Below are positions 1 through 4,649 of a stretch of 5,947 nt of DNA, piece by piece. Source of the stretch: Desulfobacterales bacterium (GTDB lineage: Bacteria > Desulfobacterota > Desulfobacteria > Desulfobacterales > JAFDCJ01). Position 1 is the first letter of the stretch; each line of letters opens with the position of its first letter. The stretch spans positions 3,856,412 through 3,862,358 of the forward strand of contig CP070771.1 of NCBI GenBank assembly GCA_020345785.1, given 5' to 3'. Under the pieces are notes generated by a model, which saw only the letters and a program-made list of their open reading frames with translations, made no database searches and was not told where the DNA came from. A program made the position numbers and the translations under genes.

Positions 1-212
1 GAAGGTGAGAGAGTAAGGAGGGAAATGACGGAGGCTGAGAAGCTGGGGAGGTGGGAAGTTGGGATTAGGTAGCTGGTCAGTTCGTGAGCTCTTGAGTTCG
101 TAAGCAACAAAGGAATAAAACCGATCTATTCCAATCAGCTGCGGGCTATGAGCTAACAGCTATGAGCTGGACACACCAAGTGCCACCAATCAACTTTCAC
201 CCCGTTAAATTT

Positions 213-241
213 TTCACAGAAATCAGCGCAGCGGATTTAAC
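213..241 (+). promoter_or_regulatory. Candidate sigma70-type promoter for the GHMP kinase
   Basis: TTCACA (213-218) matches the -35 consensus at 5 of 6 positions. It is followed after exactly 17 bases by TTTAAC (236-241), which matches the -10 consensus at 4 of 6. Transcription would begin near 248 and give a leader of about 45 nt containing the 9-bp tandem repeat and the ribosome binding site. This is a pattern match by eye in AT-rich sequence, so a chance match is possible. Confidence 0.35.
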
Positions 242-250
242 CGGGGCAGT

Positions 251-281
251 CAACTTAATCAACCTAATCAACCCAATCAAC
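251..281 (+). repeat. 9-bp tandem repeat (CAAC-YYAAT type) just before the ribosome binding site
   Basis: Three consecutive 9-bp units, CAACTTAAT, CAACCTAAT and CAACCCAAT, are followed by a partial fourth unit CAAC. The units differ only at positions 5 and 6, where T changes stepwise to C. The array ends directly against the AAGGA Shine-Dalgarno of the GHMP kinase at 282-286. It would lie inside the mRNA leader, so a change in copy number would alter leader length without moving the ribosome site relative to the start codon. Confidence 0.75.
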
Positions 282-291
282 AAGGAACCAT

Positions 292-1302
292 ATGGAAATT
301 ATCCGTAAACGCGCTTATGGCCGGGCCGGGCTTCTTGGGAATCCGTCCGATGGTTATAATGGCAAAACCATCTCGATTATCGTGCATAATTTCCGGGCCG
401 AGGTGGTCCTCTACGAGTGGGATTCGGTGGATATCATCCAGTCCAGAGACGATCGGGCCCGCTTTCGTTCCATTTATGATCTGGCCCAGGATGTACAGTT
501 ACACGGGTATTACGGCGGTATCCGTCTCATCAAAGCCACCATCAAGCGCTTCGTCGACTATTGCCGGAAACGCCGTCTAACCCTCCATGATCGCAATTTT
601 TCAGTACGGTACGATACCACCATACCGCGCCAGGTAGGCCTGGCCGGCTCCAGTTCCATCATTGTGGGCACGCTGCGCTGTTTGATGGAGTTCTACGGAA
701 TCGAGATCCCTCTCGAACAACAACCATCGTTTGTATTGTCTGTGGAAACAGAAGAACTCGGCATTTCGGCCGGCCTGCAGGATCGGGTGATCCAGTGTTA
801 TGAAGGCATGGTCTACATGGACTTTGACAAACGGGTCGAACATGTGGTCGACGGAATAACTTTTTATGAATATGAAAGACTCGACCCCGCCCTGCTGCCG
901 CCTATTTACATCGCCTACCACCATGAACTCAGCGAGCCCACCGAAACGTTTCACAATGACATCCGCGGCCGCTACGCATGCGGTGAACCACCGGTAGTCA
1001 ATGCCATGCAACATTTTGCCGAATTAACCGTCCAGGGACGCGCGGCATTGCTCAGCCGCGACACGGAAAAACTGTCGGCCCTGATCGATGAAAATTTCGA
1101 CACGCGGCGCAGTATCTATAAACTGCCCGCCTGGCAGATTAAAATGGTCGAGACGGCCCGTCAGTGCGGCGCCAGCGCCAAATTCGCCGGCTCCGGCGGC
1201 GCGATCATCGGCATCTATCGCGACGAAGCCATGTTCAACGAAATCCGCGATCGCATGGCCGAAATCGGCTCAAAAACCATCAAGCCGGTGGTGACGGAAT
1301 GA
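292..1302 (+). CDS. GHMP-family sugar kinase, glucuronokinase-like
   Basis: This 336-residue cytoplasmic protein is probably an ATP-dependent sugar 1-kinase of the GHMP superfamily. The N-terminal motif GLLGNPSDGYNGKTIS (residues 13-28), the ATP-binding loop PRQVGLAGSSS (112-122), the segment GLQDR with probable catalytic Asp164, and the C-terminal glycine motif KFAGSGG (297-303) appear in the expected order. These segments, together with the NFDTRR stretch, resemble plant glucuronokinase (D-glucuronate + ATP to glucuronate 1-phosphate, EC 2.7.1.43), as recalled from the Arabidopsis GLCAK proteins. The length is about that of the plant enzyme, so it looks complete. The ATG is supported by AAGGA at 282-286 with 5 nt spacing. 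Family membership is firm. The substrate is inferred and could be another uronic acid or heptose-type sugar. It stands alone on its strand, convergent with the nagB-like gene; no nucleotidyltransferase partner is visible. Confidence 0.85.
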   Translation: MEIIRKRAYGRAGLLGNPSDGYNGKTISIIVHNFRAEVVLYEWDSVDIIQSRDDRARFRSIYDLAQDVQLHGYYGGIRLIKATIKRFVDYCRKRRLTLHDRNFSVRYDTTIPRQVGLAGSSSIIVGTLRCLMEFYGIEIPLEQQPSFVLSVETEELGISAGLQDRVIQCYEGMVYMDFDKRVEHVVDGITFYEYERLDPALLPPIYIAYHHELSEPTETFHNDIRGRYACGEPPVVNAMQHFAELTVQGRAALLSRDTEKLSALIDENFDTRRSIYKLPAWQIKMVETARQCGASAKFAGSGGAIIGIYRDEAMFNEIRDRMAEIGSKTIKPVVTE

Positions 1303-1369
1303 TTGAAGGCTCTAAATCATCCTATATTATTTGATTCGGCAAATGCTTATGACACGGAATTCCTAAAAT

Positions 1370-1501
1370 TAAAAATGGCTAAATTGACTAAAATGACTAA
1401 ATTTGAGGTATTCTACCGATTTAATTAAAAAGCGATGTCGCATAGCGACACCACAATTTTAGGCAATTTATAATTTTAGATCATTTTAGCTCATTTTTAC
1501 G
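1370..1501. repeat. AT-rich imperfect palindromic element between convergent genes (MITE-like)
   Basis: The left arm carries TGACTAAA twice (1385-1392, 1394-1401) in a run of CTAAAaT-type units. The right arm carries the complementary ATTTTAG three times (1456-1462, 1473-1479, 1483-1489), followed by CATTTTTAC. The arms can therefore fold onto each other imperfectly. Near the centre is a perfect GC-rich hairpin, TGTCGC-ATA-GCGACA (1436-1450). No protein is encoded. The element lies between the stops of the GHMP kinase and the convergent nagB-like gene, where it could act as a structured 3' end for either transcript. Its size and architecture resemble non-autonomous palindromic repeats that disperse in bacterial genomes. 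I cannot see a second copy in this window, and no target-site duplication is obvious. Confidence 0.6.
1436..1450. other. Compact GC-rich hairpin at the centre of the palindromic element
   Basis: TGTCGC pairs perfectly with GCGACA across an ATA loop, and one further G-C pair (1434 with 1452) is possible beyond an A/C mismatch. It is preceded by an A-rich run (1427-1431) and followed by CCACAATTTT. Read on the minus strand, towards which nagB-like transcripts run, it is followed by RC of the A-rich run (TTTTTAATT), so it could work as a terminator for nagB. Read on the plus strand, the T-run is shorter and displaced. Confidence 0.5.
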
Positions 1502-1542
1502 GTTTGTCTGAATTAAGATATTTGGATCTCAGCCCAGTCGCA

Positions 1543-2286
1543 TTATTTACCTTGGGATAATTGTGACGCCGCAGGTCCATCCAGATAAATATACGCATTA
1601 GGATGTTTACGCAGGATCGAGGCCGGATGCATGGGGGAAATTTCTCCTTCGAAGCATTGCTGCACCGCTCGGGCTTTCCTTTCATCCGGCACCGTGCAGA
1701 TAATAGACTCTGATTTCATGATTTGCTGTATCGACATCGATATGGCCGTTGTCGGCACTTCTTCCAGCGATGCAAACCAGCCCTCGCCGAACTGCTGTTG
1801 TCGGCAGGCCTCATCCAGTTCCACGATAATATACGGCACCTCAGTATCAAAATCCGCCGGCGGATCATTGAATGCCAAGTGCCCGTTTTCGCCAATTCCG
1901 ACAAACGCCACGTCAATTTTATCCTGTGAGATAATTTCGTTGAGACGCCGGCACTCTGCCGCAGCATCCGCGGCTTCGCCTTGAATAAAGTGAACCATGC
2001 CCGGCTGGACAACATCGACCAGCCGTTCTTTGAGATACCGGCGAAAACTGGCCGGATGATCCGCCGTAAAGCCGATATATTCATCCAGATGGTACATCTT
2101 TGTAAGCCGCCAATCAATTCCCTCCTTTTGTGTCAGGGCTTTTAGAAAATCAAACTGGGAAGCCCCGGTGGCCACAATAAAGCTCGCCCGACCTTTAGCA
2201 GCTATCGCTTGCTTTAAAATATCCGCCCCCCTCTCGGCCGCAGCCGCACCGCATTGCGCTTTTGTATTAAACACTTCAATTTTCAA
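1543..2286 (-). CDS. nagB: Glucosamine-6-phosphate deaminase-like protein (NagB family)
   Basis: This 247-residue protein belongs to the NagB/RpiA-type sugar-phosphate isomerase fold. NagB converts glucosamine 6-phosphate to fructose 6-phosphate plus ammonia in the cytoplasm, feeding amino sugars into glycolysis. Visible landmarks are the phosphate loop ATGASQFDFL (39-48), the LDEYIG segment with Asp68 (matching the E. coli general base Asp72), GIGENGHLAFNDPP (130-143) with His136 (E. coli His143), Lys204 in DERKA (E. coli Lys208), and the C-terminal HPASILRKH. Compared with E. coli NagB it is about 20 residues shorter. It has Asn134 in place of Asp141, which is common in the wider family, and Asp141 in place of Glu148. 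It therefore belongs to a divergent branch and its exact substrate may differ. The TTG start is chosen because GGAGGG stands 4 nt upstream. It is convergent with the GHMP kinase and divergent from tctC. Confidence 0.85.
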   Translation of the reverse strand: MKIEVFNTKAQCGAAAAERGADILKQAIAAKGRASFIVATGASQFDFLKALTQKEGIDWRLTKMYHLDEYIGFTADHPASFRRYLKERLVDVVQPGMVHFIQGEAADAAAECRRLNEIISQDKIDVAFVGIGENGHLAFNDPPADFDTEVPYIIVELDEACRQQQFGEGWFASLEEVPTTAISMSIQQIMKSESIICTVPDERKARAVQQCFEGEISPMHPASILRKHPNAYIYLDGPAASQLSQGK

Positions 2287-2290
2287 TTTT

Positions 2291-2296
2291 CCCTCC
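2291..2296 (-). promoter_or_regulatory. Strong Shine-Dalgarno that fixes the TTG start of nagB
   Basis: Read on the minus strand, GGAGGG is followed by AAAA and then TTG AAA ATT GAA. The strong ribosome site, combined with the family's usual N-terminus close to residue 1, supports TTG as the true initiator; there is no in-frame ATG nearby that would leave the phosphate loop intact with a better site. Confidence 0.7.
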
Positions 2297-2433
2297 GTTT
2301 TTTTTGTATTTGCAAGGAATGAATTCTCTTTTACATTTTTTTGAATTAAAAGACAGAATCCATTTATTTGTTTTGTCTCAAAATTTCATCGTATATTGTG
2401 TTTGCCGCAAAGCCGCATAAGGCGACATTATTC

Positions 2434-2463
2434 TTGACAAAAGGTATCCGTCCCATTTATCGT
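2434..2463 (+). promoter_or_regulatory. Candidate promoter facing the tctCBA genes
   Basis: A perfect -35 hexamer TTGACA (2434-2439) is followed after 18 bases by TATCGT (2458-2463), which matches the -10 consensus at 4 of 6 positions. If used, it would give an unusually long leader of about 315 nt before tctC, including the 2577-2589 hairpin. The weak -10 makes this uncertain, and an activator-dependent or closer promoter may exist instead. Confidence 0.3.
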
Positions 2464-2576
2464 GCGGGCATCAGGGCCAAGTGGCGGCAGCCGGTTCAAA
2501 CTAGAAGTCATCTCAAAAAAAGGATTTTGCTTCAACCCTCCAGAGGCGGACAAGAATCGCGGCGGCGCCGAGTTTC

Positions 2577-2589
2577 CCCGCATAGCGGG
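2577..2589. other. Small hairpin CCCGC-ATA-GCGGG
   Basis: A perfect 5-bp GC stem encloses an ATA loop. The core CGC-ATA-GCG is the same as that of the hairpin at 1436-1450, although the flanks differ. It lies in the GC-rich middle of the nagB-tctC spacer and has no adjacent T-run, so it does not look like a terminator. Confidence 0.45.
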
Positions 2590-2785
2590 ATGACCCGTCT
2601 AATCTTGTTTTCTTTGTGGGCCTTAAACCGCAGGAATCCATCCGTATTTCGAGGATTTAAAACGAGGCACCAACAAAGAGTTTGGGCCAAAAGACTTTTT
2701 TGAGATAGCTTCTAATCTTTACCGTTGTTATTATGGCAGACAAATTTTTACCTAAATCTTTACAAAAAGAAAGGGGGGTATTGCA

Positions 2786-3784
2786 ATGAAAAAATTTGGA
2801 ATCCTTATCGTCATCGTGGCCGTGGTCTTCTCCGCAGCTCTCGTTCACGCCGAATGGCAACCCCAAAGACCCATTACGTTGATCGTCCCGTGGGCGGCAG
2901 GAGGCGCAACCGATCAAACCTGTCGCACGCTGGCGGGTGAGATGGAAAAAGTACTGGGCCAGAAAATTCCGGTGATCAATCAACCCGGCGGCTCCGGCTC
3001 CATCGGGATGAAAAATGCCTTTGAAGCCAAGCATGACGGCTACACCTGGACCGGCAACGCCGACGGCAGCGTGATCACTTACCAGGTTCTGGACCTGCTG
3101 CCCAACATCTCGCACAGAGACTGGATTCATTACTATGCGATGCTGACAGCCCCGGTAATCACCGTACCTTATGACTCCAAAATCAAGACCATCGACGACC
3201 TGGTGGCCGAATTCAAGGCACGGCCGGGTGAGGTGAAGGTTGCCTCAGCCGGGGTTGGCGCCGGCGGGCATCTGGCGGCCGAAACCTTTCGCAAGGCCAC
3301 CGGTATTGAGTACCGCCACATCCCTTACAAGGGAGGCTATCCGGCGGTGGTGTCCACCGTAAAAGGTGAAACCGAAGTCGTGATGCAGTTGTCCATGGAA
3401 GTGGCGGATATGCTGCGTGCCAAAAAACTGCGGGCGCTGGCTAACATGTCCACCCAGGCCCTTCTAATTGACGGGTACGGAGAAGTACCACCTGTGATGC
3501 AGTTTTTGCCCAACCACGCGCCGCTGCAGTATCTTTTCGGCCTTTATATTCCCAAGGATGTCCCTCCCGAGGTTGTTGAAGCAATTAACGAGGCCTTTGA
3601 TGCCGCAGCCGCATCCGACTCCATCAAGCGTCTAGCCAAAGAAAAAGCATCTGCCGTGGTCAACTACAAGGGTGAAGAAGCCCTCAAGTTGTCTGAAACC
3701 ACCGGCAACAACGTTAACTGTATTTTGCAGGATATCGGAATTGCCAAGAAAAATCCCACGGACTTCGGATTTAAATGTGAATAA
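2786..3784 (+). CDS. tctC: TTT transporter periplasmic receptor (TctC/Bug family)
   Basis: This 332-residue secreted protein is the extracytoplasmic solute receptor of a tripartite tricarboxylate transporter. It binds a small carboxylate in the periplasm and presents it to the TctA/TctB membrane complex. A signal peptide is clear: KK at the N-terminus, a hydrophobic core at residues 4-20, and VHA with probable cleavage after Ala22. The mature protein begins with the Bug signature RPITLIVPWAAGGATD (28-43), followed by NQPGGSGSIG (65-74), the strand and loop VASAGVGAGG (152-161) and IPYKGGYPA (179-187). Length is normal for the family. Three cysteines (46, 312, 331) remain in the mature protein. 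The ATG at 2786 has AAGGGGGG at 2771-2778, 7 nt upstream. Family members bind citrate, other di- and tricarboxylates, aromatic acids or amino acids, so the ligand cannot be told from sequence alone. Confidence 0.93.
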   Translation: MKKFGILIVIVAVVFSAALVHAEWQPQRPITLIVPWAAGGATDQTCRTLAGEMEKVLGQKIPVINQPGGSGSIGMKNAFEAKHDGYTWTGNADGSVITYQVLDLLPNISHRDWIHYYAMLTAPVITVPYDSKIKTIDDLVAEFKARPGEVKVASAGVGAGGHLAAETFRKATGIEYRHIPYKGGYPAVVSTVKGETEVVMQLSMEVADMLRAKKLRALANMSTQALLIDGYGEVPPVMQFLPNHAPLQYLFGLYIPKDVPPEVVEAINEAFDAAAASDSIKRLAKEKASAVVNYKGEEALKLSETTGNNVNCILQDIGIAKKNPTDFGFKCE

Positions 3785-3786
3785 AA

Positions 3787-3816
3787 ATCTAAAGCCGGGT
3801 TTTCCCGGCTTTAGAT
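3787..3816 (+). terminator. Perfect 13-bp hairpin after tctC: likely leaky terminator or mRNA-stabilising stem
   Basis: ATCTAAAGCCGGG (3787-3799) pairs at all 13 positions with CCCGGCTTTAGAT (3804-3816) across a TTTT loop. It begins 2 bases after the tctC stop and ends 24 bases before tctB. On the plus strand the following bases are GTATTTAATG, a poor U-run, so termination should be partial at most. On the minus strand it is followed by TTTTATTC, a better U-run. A stem between a binding-protein gene and its membrane-subunit genes is a known way to get more receptor than channel, either by attenuation or by blocking 3' decay. The structure is seen directly; the function is inferred. Confidence 0.7.
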
Positions 3817-3840
3817 GTATTTAATGAGAGTTCATGTGTT

Positions 3841-4323
3841 ATGGCAAGTAAAGGAATGCCAAAAGCTGACTTTGTGATGGGCCTGATTTTGATGATCCTT
3901 GGCCTGTTGATTGTCTTGGAATCACTTAAAATTCCCCGTTTCGAAAAAGACTGGGGCGGCTTCTACGCCGCCCCTGGATTCGTGCCCTTGATACTGGGGA
4001 TCACCCTTTTCGGCATGAGCCTGGCGCTTTTTGTGCGGGCTGTCAAGCAGCAAGGTTACAAAATCATCCCCAGTCGGCAGACCGTTGATAATTCTTTGAG
4101 ATCAAAAACCGTGCACCGCTGGTGCCTGGCGATGATTTATGCCTTCGGCTTCTTTTTCCTGCTGGGCCACATCTATTTTTACATCGCCGCCTTTCTCGTC
4201 CTTTTCGCTTATATGGCGACGTTTGGCGAGCAGAAGCTTTGGGTCGGACTGACGGTATCGCTGGCCGCCTCCGGTTTGATCTACCTGGTATTTACCAAAA
4301 TCTTTCTGGTTCCGTTGCCATAG
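3841..4323 (+). CDS. tctB: TTT transporter small membrane subunit (TctB family, DUF1468)
   Basis: This 160-residue inner-membrane protein is the small, poorly conserved subunit that pairs with TctA. Hydrophobic segments fall at about residues 11-27, 46-66, 95-108, 110-127 and 133-156. This fits the usual four or five helices, with 95-127 either a split pair or one long hydrophobic stretch. The APGFVPLILG segment (44-53), starting helix 2, and the C-terminal VFTKIFLVPLP (150-160) are typical of the family. Length is normal. The ribosome site is weak (GAGAG at about 3826-3830, 10 nt upstream), which may keep its output below that of tctC. An in-frame ATG at 3856 has AAGGA directly abutting it, too close to be used. 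It lies 56 nt after tctC, with the hairpin between, and 326 nt before tctA. Confidence 0.88.
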   Translation: MASKGMPKADFVMGLILMILGLLIVLESLKIPRFEKDWGGFYAAPGFVPLILGITLFGMSLALFVRAVKQQGYKIIPSRQTVDNSLRSKTVHRWCLAMIYAFGFFFLLGHIYFYIAAFLVLFAYMATFGEQKLWVGLTVSLAASGLIYLVFTKIFLVPLP

Positions 4324-4390
4324 GTTTATCATTAATACAAACCCAGAGCCCGGGATAAAGGCAGTACCTGAAAAGCAATTTAAATAAATA

Positions 4391-4569
4391 AAAATTCGAA
4401 ATCCGAATATCGAAATCCGAAACAATATCGAATGACAAAATCACCATAAATTCAAAACGGATTAGCGTCACTTTATTTTTTACAACTTAATTCAGCTCGT
4501 TTTGTTTTGAGCATTGGAATTTTCGAATTTAGAATTTGTTTAGAATTTCGAGCTTCGAGCTTCGGATTT
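4391..4569. repeat. Large imperfect palindrome of TTCGAA/ATCCGAA-type units (MITE-like)
   Basis: The left arm (about 4391-4458) contains CGAAATCCGAA twice with a 14-bp period (4397-4407, 4411-4421) and ends in TCAAAAC (4452-4458). The right arm (about 4504-4569) starts with the exact complement GTTTTGA (4504-4510). It carries TTTAGAATTT twice (4528-4537, 4539-4548) and CGAGCTT twice (4549-4555, 4556-4562), and it ends in CGGATTT. Aligning the left arm with the reverse complement of the right arm gives roughly 70% identity by eye over the outer 50 bases, around an unpaired centre of about 45 bases. This points to a long hairpin-forming element built from slipped short units. No coding potential is seen. 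It resembles intergenic palindromes that I recall as common in Desulfobacterota and other environmental genomes, but that needs a search. Confidence 0.7.
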
Positions 4570-4636
4570 GTGCGCCTGCTATTTTGTATTTTGGTTCTTT
4601 TATTCAGGGCAGATACGACGGCTGAGCAAATCAGTC

Positions 4637-4644
4637 AAGGAGGT
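4637..4644 (+). promoter_or_regulatory. Perfect Shine-Dalgarno AAGGAGGT that fixes the TTG start of tctA
   Basis: AAGGAGGT is a full match to the anti-Shine-Dalgarno and stands 5 nt before TTG at 4650. An in-frame TGA at 4623-4625 rules out any start further upstream. Later in-frame candidates, GTG at 4668 and ATG at 4689, have no comparable ribosome site and would trim the family's N-terminus. Confidence 0.85.
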
Positions 4645-4649
4645 CCTTC

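Larger units (their letters stand above)
1..291. other. Non-coding leader upstream of the GHMP kinase, with decayed short repeats
   Basis: I see no credible gene here. The first 70 bases are strongly purine-rich on the + strand. Further on there are short direct repeats: AGTTCGT at 79-85 and 95-101, and GCTATGAGCT at 145-154 and 159-168. The last 80 bases hold a candidate promoter and a 9-bp tandem repeat, listed separately. The pattern looks like slippage-prone, degenerating simple sequence rather than a broken gene, since no frame gives a recognisable protein. What lies further upstream is outside the window. Confidence 0.6.
2287..2785. other. Gene-free divergent intergenic region between nagB-like and tctC-like genes
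   Basis: About 500 bases separate the two divergent start codons. An open frame at 2368-2703 (+) gives a basic, low-complexity-looking protein with no recognisable domain and no good ribosome site, so I do not call it. The first 110 bases beside nagB are very AT-rich. The middle (about 2400-2600) is GC-rich and contains a near-consensus -35 box and the small hairpin CCCGC-ATA-GCGGG (2577-2589). The last 80 bases before tctC are AT-rich again. The region must hold promoters for both directions, but I find only one candidate. The GC-rich middle may be a decayed gene remnant or a repeat copy; neither can be shown from this sequence alone. Confidence 0.55.
4324..4649. other. Gene-free gap inside the transporter gene set, mostly a palindromic repeat
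   Basis: TTT genes are usually closely packed, so a 326-bp gap between tctB and tctA is noteworthy. It consists of about 65 bases of AT-rich sequence after the tctB stop, the palindromic element at 4391-4569, and about 80 bases leading to the tctA ribosome site. An open frame at 4568-4969 (+) overlaps tctA in another frame and is not credible. I see no convincing promoter in the last 80 bases, so tctA is probably read from upstream transcription through the palindrome. Confidence 0.6.

Noticed and set aside
1..170. Possible remnant of an upstream gene or RNA gene
   Set aside because: No frame gives recognisable protein and no tRNA- or rRNA-like structure is visible; simple-repeat decay explains the composition.
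601..1014. A 137-codon open frame on the minus strand
   Set aside because: It is antisense to the conserved core of the GHMP kinase and has no recognisable motif.
2368..2703. A 111-codon open frame on the plus strand in the nagB-tctC spacer
   Set aside because: The product is basic with no recognisable domain, there is no good ribosome site, and the base composition changes sharply along its length.
2657..3130. A 157-codon open frame on the minus strand
   Set aside because: Most of it is antisense to the tctC signal peptide and binding-protein signature, which are clearly the real coding sequence.
292..4323. A single uronate or amino-sugar catabolic cluster linking the kinase, the deaminase and the transporter
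   Set aside because: The kinase and deaminase are convergent, the transporter is divergent from the deaminase, and the transporter ligand is unknown, so proximity alone does not support one pathway.
4391..4569. Possible CRISPR array because of repeated short units
   Set aside because: The units are short, vary in sequence, have no regular spacers and are arranged as complementary arms, so a palindromic element explains them better.
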